This document shows, in pieces, positions 24,677-36,218 of a stretch of 64,000 bases of DNA (the stretch's first letter is position 1; every line of letters starts with the position of its first letter). The stretch is from Symsagittifera roscoffensis. Taxonomy: Eukaryota > Xenacoelomorpha > Acoela > Convolutidae. Under the pieces are notes generated by a model that saw nothing but the letters and a program-made list of their open reading frames with translations, ran no database searches and had not been told where the DNA came from. Made by a program: the position numbers and the translations under genes. The stretch is from positions 53,670,617 through 53,734,616 of the forward strand of contig NC_087070.1 in assembly GCF_963678635.1 (NCBI RefSeq), read 5' to 3'.

Positions 24677-25029
24677 AAATTGTTTGCCAATAACGCTCGG
24701 TTATAACATTTTGATGAGCAGAACAAGGAAAAGTAAATTACCGTGCAAAACTTTTTTCTTGCAAATGCTTTGAAATTTTTCTGAATTATACTCCATGCGA
24801 TTATTAAACCTCAAGGTAAATCCAAAAATGTATCATAATTGGACCACGATTTTCAAAAAAAAATATCTTGAAATTTTTGAAGCGAATTGCAATTAGATGC
24901 CACAAGAAATACCGCAGCGTATCTTAAATAATCATCAAAAAAGATAGTGCATATTTGTTTCTATGCAAGGATTCCAGAAAAACACTGAATTAGTTCAAAT
25001 TTAGTTGTTTCCCCAATAAAGGGTTATAA

Positions 25030-25305
25030 TTAAATTTGACGTAGACATCTTACATTCTGAATCCTACCTAATTTTCTGGGTTGACATTTAAGCGGAAATA
25101 ACCATATTTTCACTGCATGATTCGAAGTTTTCTTTATTCCAGGTACACTCTGTTGTGTATCGTCTTCGTAAGTAATATCCATCGCACTTAAGTCCCCTTC
25201 CAGCACAGAATGCGCCCTGAACATCAATTTGTTGGGAAAGATAAGGTTTATGCATCCACAGTCTGTTGCCTTATTCATCGACTGAAACTTAGAATTTCTG
25301 TTCAA
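25030..25305 (-). pseudogene. Copia gag fragment
   Basis: The frame of about 90 codons resembles the copia-type Gag core. It has a VLEGDL stretch followed by an acidic linker and a NHAVKIWLFPL helix, in the place of the usual ...V.EG...K...ALTII..SL pattern. The start is not reliable. It lies between the 5' LTR and the integrase fragment, as expected. Confidence 0.5.
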
Positions 25306-26119
25306 GCAAATCCGGAGGAGATACCGCCTTGATTGTTGCTCGTATTTGGCTTCTTAACATGCTACTTTTCATAGCACCTGTATGCTGCGTAATTTGTACG
25401 GCCACATTTCGTATTGTACAAAAGTTTTTGTTTCCCTATCCAGTTCCCCCTGTGTATCGTCCTCTGCCATGTCAAGGAATCTATGGAATCTCAATCGAAG
25501 CAGAACTCTTACATTTTCCGTTTGAGCTCCAACCAAATGATCCGTCGATAAGTCGCTCCTTCAGTTGTAGGTGCAATATCTTCTGGAACTGAATTGCAGC
25601 TATAAATGAGTCGAAATCATGGCACAAAATTTCAAAGGAAAATGGCATTTCTCAGGTTGGCGCTAATCTTTTTGTCCGCAGATTTGAGTTAAACACAATG
25701 TTGTCCTTCTTTTTTTATTAATTCTATCACGAATACACCGTTTTTTCTGACTTCTAGAAATTTTTGTCGAAGCGAAATACTTTGAGTTGTCCGAGTCTCA
25801 CATATGTTTTTTGTAAGCATATCCATATTTCGAAAACATTCCTGTTATTCTGAGCAATTATCATCTGCAAAGTAGCATCATTGAGTTGCAAATGTTTTCC
25901 TGATAGAACTTCCTCTGAACAGCAGAACAGCTTCCCTGCATTTTGCGCGAATTTTTTAAGATTAATTATTTAGATTTTCATATTCAATATAGGCTATATT
26001 CATCCACACTCTAAAATTAAAACTTTGGGTTTTCCGTTGAAAAAGAGCAGTTTTGGGTGTCCAGAATCCAATAGGATGTTTTTGCTCGGAAGCTTCATTT
26101 GGGCACCAATTTTTAACAC

Positions 26120-26356
26120 TGTAGGTGTTGATGTTTGAAAACAAAAAAAACGCTTATCATATATTTTCCATGTAAGTATGATAAGTCAAAATCACCATAT
26201 TTTGTAAAACCGTGTAATTCAGATGTCAACTGAAAAGTTTAAAAAATAAGTCAATATTGTTTCGTTTTCTTCTCGAAAAAACATTTTTAATTCTAATTCG
26301 ATTATTTCGGTTCCAAACAACCATGTCTAGAATATGACCAATCAAGTATTTCAACA
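26120..26356 (-). repeat. Ty1/copia 5' LTR
   Basis: It begins TGTTGAAATACTTG on the minus strand and is homologous to 22822-23066. It is followed by the primer-binding-like ATTGGTGCCCAAATG (minus strand, 26110-26096), which fixes the element's orientation. Confidence 0.6.
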
Positions 26357-27647
26357 TTTTCCGCCCAAAAGTTTTTCGTTCTGTTACGTTATCGACTGAA
26401 AATTTCATTGCTGCCTCAGTAATGTTTTGAAGACTTTTCGACACGTGGGTCAAATTATCCTGAACAGTTGTTCTACGTGTTTTTATGCTTAAGTTTTGAT
26501 ATAAAAAAATTACAAGAATGCTCGAAAATTAGGCCGAAGCACTGAATGTTGTGACTACTCTTTAATTGGTCTTAAATATTTTCTAGTAATTGATTGTTTG
26601 ACAAAAACAATGATTTTTCGGTTGATAATATCAAATAAAAAGAGTCAAAATTTTGTTTTTCTTCTTTGTAAATTCAGTAGAGAACAATACTTAGGTTTTA
26701 ATCAATACTTAGGTTTTGTAATACTAAGTATTGAACAAGAAGTTTTGACACTCACATTTTTGAGTTCAGGTAAACTAAAATCAAAGTAGTGGTGTGCTCT
26801 CCAGAGTGGTTATCTTATCGAATTGGCTGACCTTTCCTTTAAACTTACAAGGCCCTTGTCTCGAGTTTTTCCGTTGATGAGATTCGTTCACATTGACAGG
26901 GACAAAAACATATCAAAACTTGCCTTATATTTAGAGCATTGGACGAATAGCCAGAAATTTTCAACATTTTGATTTTATGCATACTTAAGAAGAGTTTTCA
27001 GCGTTTAAAACTTTTTTATGTTTTTTTTATCAACTCGAAACACTTTAGAGGCCACCCTGGCTGGTACTAGGAAGATCACGGGATCACTTCACACGCTCAG
27101 CAAAAATTATTTCAGAAATTGTTCTGATTAAAAGATTCCATGTAAAAACAAATTGCTTGCTACTGCTAGTTTGTTGCATCAAACTTACAATTTTGAAAAG
27201 CGTGCACGAGTTTCCCGTTTGCTTAACCAAGCGAAATTGAAAATTTATATTTGAATTTTAAACCGAAGTTGAAAATTAAGGTGAATTTTATTCGTTCGAA
27301 ACAGCATTTAATTATAGACATTATTCCATGCTAATCGTCACACAAAATTGTCGCTTAGGCATAAATTGCCGCTTATAGTTGCAGAACTGTCCAGATATAA
27401 ACCAGCCGTTCAACATTATTGATGCGTTGTGTATTTTAATTTTATTTAATCCCAACCAAAACGAGACGGAGCAGACAAAATTACCAGCCAAGATGACCGA
27501 AAATCTAGAACGTTGGTTATTGGAACCATTTTACTAAAGTTTTCTTGCCCACATGAAAATTCACGCGTCACGTGAATTAAAATTAGCTATTTGACAAAGT
27601 TCCAGTGTTGCTTCTTCTAATATTTGGGGGTGGGGGGGGGGGGGGGG

Positions 27648-28086
27648 GTCTAGGACATCAAGCCGACGGGACTTCAAGCCGAAATTAAAACTTTACAAGT
27701 ACCTCAAAACACTATTTTATCATCTGTAAAACGTTATTTTTCAAAAATTTTGGCAAGCTTAGTACATAATAAAGGTTATTCATGACAATGCACCACTTGT
27801 GATTGGCATCCGTTAATAACATCAGCCGGTTATTGAAATGCATAAATTATAAACATGAAAAATGCCTTCAACCATGTTTTACTTTTCAACTTTCCGAAAC
27901 ATCATTTGGAGGCTTAAATTTTACGAAAATGCCAATAACTTGTGAAGAAAGATCATGAAATTCAGAAAGTCTTCACAAAAGTTTTCAAATTAATCATATT
28001 TCACGAGTTTATAAGGAACTATTCGGCTTGAAGTCCCTAATTTTACGATTCGGCTTGAAGTCCCGTCGGCTTGATGTCCGGCACCC
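27648..28086. mobile_element. MITE with GGGTGCCGGACATCAAGCCG ends, copy 1
   Basis: The right end is CGGCTTGATGTCCGGCACCC. The left end is TCTAGGACATCAAGCCG next to a G run. A second inner repeat, GGGACTTCAAGCCGA, is present at both sides. ATTTGGGGGTG flanks both ends (27623 and 28087), a possible target duplication of 8-11 bp. There is no coding. Copy 2 lies inverted at 38549-38973. Confidence 0.7.
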
Positions 28087-28216
28087 ATTTGGGGGTGCTA
28101 GGGATTTTAGCGGACCGGTTTTTTTTAGCAGACTCAGAACAATTATAAAGTGTGATAGCTAACTTCAAACGCGGCATTGGCGATTAGCAACCGCTTGCTC
28201 CGCTGCGCTTCAATTC

Positions 28217-28420
28217 AACACGAGTGCTATTGTGCGCGTAAATCTTTGTTTTGCCGCTAATTTAGACTGTTGGGTTTCTAAGGTTGGTGGAATCCCTCAT
28301 ACGCGAAAGTCCGAATGCGCGAAAATGAAAATCAGCCAAACAGATTTCAATAATCTAAAATTTGGAAAGAAAGTTAACATTTCGGGGGACTGGAGTATTG
28401 ATATTGGCCGATTATAAAAA
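28217..28420 (+). other. Unassigned reading frame
   Basis: About 60 codons containing NLDCWVSKVGG and a lysine-rich tail. I do not recognise it and it may be chance. No splice context was convincing. Confidence 0.15.
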
Positions 28421-28844
28421 CGGCAGAAGAATGTAAAATTTTTAAATTATCCTTGACCGCCGCAAAATTAGGACAAAATTTGGTATATCAAGGGTTTCGT
28501 AACGAAGGAAGCAAACTTTTACTTCATTTATTTTCATTTTAATTGAATGGCGATTGCTTTTGTTTAAAAATTGATTGTCGGCTTTATTTATCTTCGGTCC
28601 TTGGCCCTAAGTTTTTTCGCCCACTCGATCCTTCGCGCATGAGAATAGCCCCCTCTAAATTTGATAGTTTTGTTGGCAAATTATGAGATAATTGTCCTAA
28701 TTGGGGAAGCTTGGCCCCAGACTAAACGTCTTTTTGAGACTGTCAATCAATCATCCATCACTTTATTACGTTGGTCTGCTAAAAGACTCATTTTTCACTT
28801 TTTATGCTAAAAGATTGGTCTGCTAAACGATCAATTCCCATACG

Positions 28845-29200
28845 GTTCCGCTCGGTTACGTAGCTGTATTTGGGCCAATGCGTATTCAGGCATTCAATTC
28901 TTCGGTTACATAGCAGTATTTAGACAACCGCGTATTCAGACACGTCAATAACAAACAAATACTGTATTAACCAATCAGAATTGAGACACGGAAGAAATGA
29001 ATAATTAATAATTATTTATTTCGTAAATTTGTTTTCTCACCTCGATTCTGATTGGTTAATATGGCATTTGTCTGCTTACTGACGAGTATGGATACGCGGT
29101 TGTCTAAATACAGGCCGCACTCCTATTTCTTCCTTGTCTCGATTCTGATTGGTTAATACAGTTCTGAATACGCGGTTGTCTAAATACAGACCGCACTCCT
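28845..29200. repeat. Inverted and direct copies of a TCTGATTGG repeat
   Basis: TCTCGATTCTGATTGGTTAA occurs at 29136 and, nearly unchanged, at 29040, each followed by CGCGGTTGTCTAAATACAG. The reverse complement (GTATTTAGACAACCGCGTAT and TTAACCAATCAGAAT) occurs at 28915-28990. This is a decayed fold-back. A related TCTGATTGGTCGAAAA lies at 30310 and 30760. Confidence 0.6.
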
Positions 29201-29224
29201 AATATTTGTAACTGTTGGAAGTTA

Positions 29225-29956
29225 CAGTGCTGATTTAAATTAACCGGGACAAAACGCGTTAAACTTGAAATTTAAAACGCATTTTTCTCAAATTGAGTTG
29301 AGTTTAGGTAAAAACTTATCAAGACAAAACTTGCTTAGAATTTTAGCTGAATTAATATGGTGTAGTTTGTTTTGCGAAATTCGGTTCCGAAATTTAACAC
29401 CAAAAATGGGTCATTTTGGCTTTTCTTAGTTAATCAAAAATTACGCCAAAAATACCCAGTCGATCACAGACATAATTATATCAAAGTGAGCCCCTTACGT
29501 AGCCCAACAAACTTTAAGAAGGGTATTTTCTCCAAAAAAATTTGCATATTGTTTAAAAATTGTTAGTAAATAAAAAGCTGGTATTTTATATAGTAAAAGT
29601 TACCTTTTTTGTCTATCAAACAAAAACAAATTAACTTATAGAATGTTTTGGAGAATCTACCCTTCTTAACGTTTGTGGGCAACGTAAGGGGCTCACTTTG
29701 ATATAATTATGTCTGTGATCGACTGGGTGTTTTTGGCGTAATTTTTGATTAACTAAGAAAAGCCAAAATGACCCATTTTTGGGGTAAAAGTTTGGACCCG
29801 AATTTTACAAAACAAATTACACCATATTAATTCAGCTTAAATTCTAAACAAGTTTTGTCTCGATAAGTTTTCACCTAAAATCAACCCAATTTGAGAAAAA
29901 TGCGTTTTAAATTTCAAAATTAACGCGTTTTGTCCGGTTAATTTAAATCAGCACTG
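29225..29956. mobile_element. Tc1/mariner-like palindromic MITE, copy 1
   Basis: It starts CAGTGCTGATTTAAATTAAC and ends with the reverse complement, flanked by TA on both sides, the Tc1/mariner target. The arms of about 310-330 bp pair along most of their length (29225-29560 against 29640-29956), leaving a short centre. No transposase. Related copies lie at 42004 and 56942. Confidence 0.75.
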
Positions 29957-30108
29957 TATTATTGAAATGCCTAACCGTGTTGTTTCAGTTCGATTGGCTA
30001 ACTAACCAAATCAATCACTTTAATTTAGCTCAAGATATAGAAATATTGGATCTCTCCCTCCCTCCCCCCCCCCTACCTATGGCACCTACTCAAGAATCTC
30101 CACCCTAT

Positions 30109-30690
30109 CAGGGGCGGATTTTCTCGAGCTTTGATGACTTTTAGGTCGAACAAACTGATTTTCCAAGCTTTACTAAAGCACTAAAAAGACGCTGGGATCT
30201 ATTTAACCATTGCCCTCCCTTTGGTACCTACTTCAGAATTGCCACCCCTATTAGTCAAAGCAGTAAATTAGCGCTAGAGCTTTGTATTGAGACTTCTAAT
30301 TTTGCTGCAATCTGATTGGTCGAAAATGCGTTATAATAATCTACTTAATAATTGCCCCCTTTCTTAAAAAAGGGGAGGGGGATTGTTAAGTAGATCCAGA
30401 TGCTGTTTTAGCCAAATTTTCTGCCTCTCAGGCAATTTTTTGAAAAAAAAACCGGTCAAAAAAAGCCGTTTTTGGACACTTCTTGGAAAATTTTGACAAA
30501 AAAACGTTTTTTTTGCCCCCCCCCATAGACTGTATATATTGTCGCCGAAGTCTCCTTAGGAAACATTTTAAGGTCGGTCGGCCAAAAATGGATTTCTTGA
30601 AAAGTTAACTATCCAAAGGGGACCCTTTGGGTTGGCAGGGGGTCGAAAACCTAAGGGGGAGCGTTCGCTCCCCTCTCTAAATCCACTTCT
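30109..30690. mobile_element. CAGGGGCGGAT-family element with nested material
   Basis: It starts CAGGGGCGGATTTTCTCGAG and ends near CTCTCTAAATCCACTTCTG. The inside has the family blocks plus a unit (30180-30400) with TCTGATTGG and a C-run/G-run hairpin, so it is probably composite. Confidence 0.45.
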
Positions 30691-30840
30691 GAAACCTATA
30701 TATAAATACAGTAATTAAGCACTGAGTTTTCTATTGAAAATCATAAGTTTGCTGTATTCTGATTGGTCGAAAAATCGACCATTTTGATCTACATAAAAAT
30801 CCCCCCATTCTTGGAATGGGTTGAGATTGTTGTGTAGATC
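30320..30840. repeat. Two copies of a GATTGGTCGAAAA...C/G hairpin unit
   Basis: GATTGGTCGAAAATGCG at 30314 and GATTGGTCGAAAAATCG at 30762 are each followed within 40 bp by ATCTAC, a C run, a G run and TAGATCC. The hairpins are CCCCCTTTCTTAAAAAAGGG and the looser CCCCCCATTCTTGGAATGGG. Similar hairpins lie at 3590-3690 and 36520-36560. Confidence 0.55.
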
Positions 30841-31061
30841 CGAAATGTTGATTTTGGGCTGTTTAGCGAATACGACCCCAATGTCAAGAATCGGAACAAA
30901 AATTATTAGGTTTTTTAGGGCTTCCCCGGCTCTTCGAAACTTGAGAAAAAACTTCTCTGTGCAAAACAGTACCAAATTACAGTTTTAACGTAGTGAGCAT
31001 AAAGATGGTTCAGATCAAGTTAACTTCCTTCCTCCTCCTCCCTTCCTCCCCAGATAGACCA

Positions 31062-31248
31062 TGCAGTGGAGAGTATGATAGACGTACTTATATTATGTTA
31101 TTACGTAATAAATTAATAATGCCAAGGTCATCGCTATAGTTAGTGTAACAATCACGTACCACCATTGGAGATGGTGTTTAGTTAAATTCAAGTTGACTCT
31201 CTTGCGTCTTATCATACTTTAACATGTAACAACAAGGTTACTTCCACA
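31062..31248 (+). repeat. Gypsy 5' LTR
   Basis: It starts TGCAGTGGAG and ends CTTCCACA directly before the primer-binding site. It aligns over its full length with 36219-36405. Confidence 0.85.
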
Positions 31249-31355
31249 TGGCGCAGTCGCAAACGGAATCGAGCTACCGCGGCTTAGATTTTTTTTGGCA
31301 CAATTTATCGCAGGAACCCCTAGTACCGTGGTAAGATTGGGTCCAACGGTTCCAA

Positions 31356-32231
31356 TTGGAAGTAATCGTAAAAGATGAGATAGATGTAGAGACTCTAATG
31401 GCAAAAAATATTCTCCCAGAAAATGTCTACCCGACGCTGGAAGAGCCAGCTGGAAATGAAGATAACGTGGCACGTAATGAAAGGGAAGGCTGGAAAAACG
31501 CAGCTATTGCAGCGTGGAGAGACGAAGAAAACCGTCGAACAGAGGAGGAAAAACGTCTTCTCAAACTAAGAACCCGGGATGAAGCCGATAAGAGTCTGAA
31601 ATCAAAACTGTTCCTGTCCCTGGGAAAACACTGGCAAAGGTATTTCTATCAGAAACATCCGTGACAGAAGATTTTGAACAACGACTTCACTGAATTGTGG
31701 AAGCAAATAGTAGATACATTCTATAGAGAGCCAAATGTTACAAACCGGCAATTCATACTGTTTAGTAGAGACAAGAAAAGCAGAAAAAAATTAACAATTA
31801 TTTGGAGCGTTGAGCGATTTTACCCGAGGGTGTGATTTTGGTGCGAAGGATGAATCCATTTTGCGAGATGTATTAATAATTTATATGAGAAACGAGGATA
31901 TCCGCAAACAATTGTATATGGAAACACCCACACCAGCGGACACTTAACACTTTTCAGTGGTGAGGGATAGAGGCTTGGTGTTATACAAACGAATTAGTCG
32001 AACCCTACCAAAAACAAAAACAGGAACAGGCTCAATCAAAGTTGGCAAAACTCGACAAATGGTCAACAAACTGGTTAAGTTAAAAGAGAGCCAGTGAACG
32101 AAATGAAGGGTCAACGTGGAGTTAAATGTCTTAATTGTGGGACATGACTGAACCCCAATCATCGAAAAAATTGTCCAGCTCGAAACATTATTTGTAACAG
32201 TTGCGGAGGTCGAGGACACTTCTTGAAACAC
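31356..32231 (+). pseudogene. Gypsy gag with two CCHC zinc knuckles
   Basis: A charged N-terminal part (31356-31664) is followed, after stops, by a Gag-core-like CDFGAKDESILRDVLI stretch (about 31830-31880) with IRKQLYMETP after it. The zinc knuckles lie at 32127-32231: CLNCG..., then CNSCGGRGHFLKH. The knuckles bind packaged RNA in this family. Several stops make it non-functional. Confidence 0.65.
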
Positions 32232-32252
32232 ACTTCAGTGAACCATGTCGAT

Positions 32253-32624
32253 GGTACAAATGTCAGTGTGGGATAAAGCAGCGAATAAAAACAGGAAGTC
32301 ATTGGATGTCAAAAAGGGGAATAGCCAAGGGCGCACAGAGTTTCAGATAGATTTTGCCATCCAAGTTTGCTTCATCTCACAAAAGAAGTTACACGAGCTA
32401 AAGATAAGAGATATTTTTTCAGCAGTAAAATCAGGACCCTCACCTGGTCCTGATTTTATTGCTTAAAATATATCTCTTATCTTTAGCTCGTGTAACTTCT
32501 TTTATGAGATGAAGGAAACTTGGATGGCACAATCTATCTGAAACTCTGTGCGCCCTTGGCTATTCCCCTTTTTGACATCTGATAATTTCCTGTTTTTATT
32601 CGCTGCTTTATCCCACACTGTACC
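32253..32624. repeat. 370-bp palindrome inside the gypsy element
   Basis: The arms run 32253-32438 and 32445-32624, with a loop of only about 6 bp (CTCACC). The centre is AAATCAGGACC...GGTCCTGATTT and the outer ends are GTGTGGGATAAAGCAGCG and its complement. The arms differ by several substitutions and a 7-bp gap, so this is an old inverted duplication rather than a fresh assembly fold-back. It sits between gag and RT, where the protease should be. Confidence 0.8.
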
Positions 32625-33294
32625 AAACAAATTTTATAGTGCGACGATTGACGTTATAAAGATCATTGGAAAAATTTTTCTGGATTTCGAATCTGAAGGT
32701 TGGATCACCAAGGGTGCAGAACTATATATTACCGAGGGCGGACAAAGAAGAAACAGTATCTTACATTGAAGTTGGCTTTGAAGTTGGACAGATGTCAGTG
32801 AGGCGAGCAGTAAACGACGCTAGTGGGTCGGAGAGTACTGCAGACGTTAAAAATTCCCCAGTACAACGTAAGTACACCAAACGTGTTTTGACAAACAAAA
32901 ATTCGAAATTCAAAAATTGCGAAGTCAGGAGAAACTTCCATAAACCGTTACGGCCGGTCCACATAAAAAGAAAACGGGTTCCGAAGGTTGAAGCAACAAC
33001 CGAAAATTTGTTGAAATAAGGAAATATTGAAAAATTGGGAAAATGTACCGAGGATTGCTTTATCTTACCACAGGTTGTTACAGCTAACTGCGACGGAACG
33101 CTAAAATTGGATATACCGGAATCGGTATCAAATGCCAAACGTGAATGAACGAGTGGACAACGTCGGACTAGTGAATAGTGGTAATACGTCTGACCCAATT
33201 TGGTTCTCGAACATTGATTTGAAATACGCACCTTCGCAAATGCCGTTGAGTGAGAAAAGTAGTTGGCAGTGCATTTTCAGCATTTTCGGTGGTA

Positions 33295-33480
33295 CAAAAA
33301 CAAGGACACATCGCTTGAACACGGGGCTTTATGTTTTATGTGAGATGACTATTGATTTACAAAGGTTTATGGATTCAATGCTAGGCCATTTGCCGGGTGG
33401 ACCTGTACCTGGACGACAAAATCAATTTTTTTTCGCATTTAAATACAAAATGAGAAAACTCAAATTTAAAAATCTCGATG
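33295..33480 (+). pseudogene. Gypsy reverse transcriptase fragment
   Basis: A GLYVLCEM..QRFMDSMLGHLPG stretch (about 33325-33395) is in the place of the PFGL..AP..FQR.MD..L pattern. After a one-base shift, YLDD (33405-33416) is the active-site box. The preceding fingers region is not recognisable. Confidence 0.6.
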
Positions 33481-33486
33481 TTTAGG

Positions 33487-33696
33487 ACACTGTTTTCCCA
33501 CAGGGACGCCCCAGGTGCTGTTTTGATGAGCCACCTTTCACTCTAGTAATTTTATTCAAATCAAAACGATGATTGCGAACAAAATCGATAACAATTTCCT
33601 TCAATTTAACAAACGCTGTACTCTGTGTATCCCGCCATTCAAAACCTGATTTTTTGATGAGATCCAGAAAAGTTTCTCTAATAGCTGCTAAATTGG
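33487..33696 (-). pseudogene. Inverted block of gypsy RNase H connection
   Basis: The minus strand reads NLAAIRETFLDLIKKSGFEW, then AFVKLKEIV, then KQHLG, the segment that normally joins RT to RNase H in the plus orientation of this element. It ends close to where plus-strand RNase H coding starts (33697), so a block of about 210 bp has been flipped. Confidence 0.65.
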
Positions 33697-33950
33697 GAAT
33701 TGTTAGCTGTCGTTTGGGCAAAAACTCACTATCCAAATTATTTGTTCGGTGCCCCATTTAAAATCATAATCGACAATAACGCATTGTTTTTGTGTTTGTC
33801 AGAGGAGAAAATTTCAAAAACTACACAAACTCGATTAGTAAGATGGGTCGATCGTTTATTGCCATTTGAATATGAAAGACATCTCATTCAAGGGAAGAAT
33901 ATGTGACCCGTAGATTACTTGTCTCGGCATCCGATCGGTTACAGCTCCGA
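33697..33950 (+). pseudogene. Gypsy RNase H fragment
   Basis: The plus strand shows LAVVWAKTHYPNYLFGAPFK then IIIDNNAL, the ELAVVWA...F..YLYG..F.V.TDH.AL motif, with N in the place of the usual H. It ends DYLSRHP near 33913-33933. A TGA lies before DYLSRHP. Confidence 0.7.
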
Positions 33951-34486
33951 AAATGTCAGACTTGGACAAAACATTCCTGTTAGCGCAAATTAACGCGGTT
34001 AACTGTCTTTATGAGCCAGAACAAAACCAGAACAAGAATAACGTCGTCGGAATGATTGTGCTGCAATGAAACTAAATCTCATGTTTCGAAACTGTCATTT
34101 GATCAGAGTTAGTGTTGCAAATCACAAGAGAACTGAACTCTGCCGCAATTGTCAGTTATTAAATCCCTTAAAGATGGCAGAAAAATCTTCAGAGGTAAAT
34201 ACGAATTCAGTTCCTAGTGAAGAGCGGTAGGCCCTTGAAATTCCTTTAATTAACGTGCATGGCCTTAATTCATTTGAACAGCCCATGGCTGAAATTTCTC
34301 TTTTGTTTGATTGGCCCGAATTTTTTGATGACGAGTTTATTGCAGTACTTACTAAGGCGCATGAGATTTTTAATTGCAACATTTTTGCTGATAATAAAAA
34401 CGTAGGTCTTTTCTTTGCACATGTAGATAATTTACATACTTTTATTGGCACATTATTTCTCGAAAGTTCCGAGCTCCCATTATGAT

Positions 34487-34700
34487 GCGACTTCACAAAG
34501 AACATTTGGGAATATTTAAACTGCGAGGCGTGTCAAGCGATTTTTTCTGGTGGCCACACATGAATAGTCAGATACAGTTACGGCAGCCAATTGCGCCGAA
34601 TATATCAAGTCCGGTAAGAAATAAAAACCAATCCTTCCTGATAACGATAAAACAAGATTAGTTATATTGGATGAACCCAATCAAGAAAAACAACTCGATT
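34487..34700 (+). pseudogene. Gypsy integrase zinc-binding fragment
   Basis: It shows LHKEHLGIFKLRG then FFWWPHM, with NCAEYIKSGKK after a shift. This is the H...H...C...C region (H..GHLG..KT...... .YYWP.M). The catalytic core is eroded beyond recognition. Confidence 0.6.
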
Positions 34701-34978
34701 TTCTCGCCCCACTGCCCGCGATGTGGGCGCGAATAAGTGTCTATTAACTTGTATCATGAGTTCTCGAGAGTTTTGTCCGTTCAGATAACGACATGAACTA
34801 CCACTAAAATGATCCAAGAGTTTCTGGAAAATTGTATTGCCTTAGATGCAATAACGAGGGCAATTAGAGTCGACCAAAGGTCGGGATTTGTAGCTTAACC
34901 CATCGCTGAAATGTGTATTAGAAGTAAAAAATAAAAGTTATTAGAGCTCCCGTCGGTCAACACAGGGACACTGAATTA

Positions 34979-36059
34979 ATGGAAAAGTTGATTCGTATCC
35001 TGAGGGAAAATCAGATGGAGACAACAACGAAAATGTCGAAGGTTGTCAAAGTTGAATCGTCTTTTATTCCGCCAAAGGCCCAAGAGTCCGATGTTCCTAA
35101 CGCAAGCAATCCAATTAGGACAGTAAAACCGATACTTCGACAAAACACTCGGCCGTTAAGAGATCGTTATCTACCTAAATTCCTTGGCAAACGATTCTCC
35201 GCAAGTGCGATATCAGCCTAACAGCGGTTTGTTAATAAACATTAAGTGTAGTATTCACGCAAAACGATTGGGACGATGAGCAAAACGAGCTGCCAGAGGC
35301 AGCACCCGCACCTTTGGATACAAAAACGTTCAATGAACCCAGAGGAGGGTCGCAAAAATGAGAGTTTGAGCAGCAGGTGCCAGGGGGTCAAGATGTTACC
35401 CAGAAGAAAACTCTCAGCCCAAAGAAACGGAACGCAGAAGATACATATTGCAGTTTCTATTAGGGAGAGGACTTCATTCAAGTCGGCCAAACAAGACGGT
35501 TAGGGTTGGACAAACAAATCTGTGGCCATTTTGCCGTTGTACTGGACAAGCTTGTACTGGACATGCAAAAAAATACAATTGATGGATTTCGAGTGCATGA
35601 TTTGTACCAAGGACTAGAGGGTCGAGTTCGAAATAATCGCAACAATCCGGCGGTGGGAAAACTATTGGATACAGTACAATCGGAAATTCGAAGAACGCTC
35701 GAGGCAATAGACAAAACAGGCCACAAGCTATTGAACCGTATAGCTTCGAGTTCAGGTGTCTTCACGCCGATTTTGCGGTGAGCTCGAGTTGCAAGTCCAA
35801 ACATATATTCCGATCAGTATTAATACAACCATTTGTTAAAATCCAGCAGCTAGAGGCGATTGAAAGCGAAGCTATCAAGAAGGCCCAACCGGAGGAACCA
35901 GGGGATGTTGTTTTTGGAACATCGGAATGGGCCAATATCAGTGGCAATTCTAGTGACCCAAAAGCAAATGATGAGCTCGTCATCGCCGGCGAACTGTCTG
36001 CTATCAACATGACGGAAGAAAACCAACGGCAAATTCTTGAGGAGCACGAAAATTTGTAA
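34979..36059 (+). pseudogene. 3' region of the gypsy element, unknown product
   Basis: Open stretches at 34979-35221, 35506-35781 and 35778-36059. The middle one holds a helical NNPAVGKLLDTVQSEIRR segment and the last an acidic, Glu-rich stretch. I do not recognise either. It could be the integrase C-terminal extension or a third ORF of this lineage. Confidence 0.35.
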
Positions 36060-36218
36060 AGTTTTCCTCAGAAGGGAGAAGATAACGGGAATTAGGTTTG
36101 CCTTATAGTACCACGGGCACTAATGATACAAAATCTAACGGAACTTTAGAATTCGATAAGTTTGATGCAAAAAAATGTTTAACATAGTAAATTGCGTTAA
36201 ATTTATCGAAAGGGGGAG

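Larger units (their letters stand above)
22822..26356 (-). mobile_element. Ty1/copia LTR retrotransposon, decayed
   Basis: On the minus strand the order is 5' LTR (26356-26120), primer-binding site, gag, integrase, reverse transcriptase, RNase H, polypurine tract GAGGGGGAT (about 23075-23067), and 3' LTR (23066-22822). The copia order, integrase before RT, is visible. The internal region is only about 3 kb against the usual 4-5 kb, so there are large deletions, and every domain has stops or frameshifts. No clear target duplication was found at the outer ends. Confidence 0.7.

Noticed and set aside
29372-29566. Frame with NGSFWLFLVNQKLR, also at 42085 and 42264
   Set aside because: The same peptide comes from both arms of a palindromic MITE, so it reflects the repeat and not a gene.
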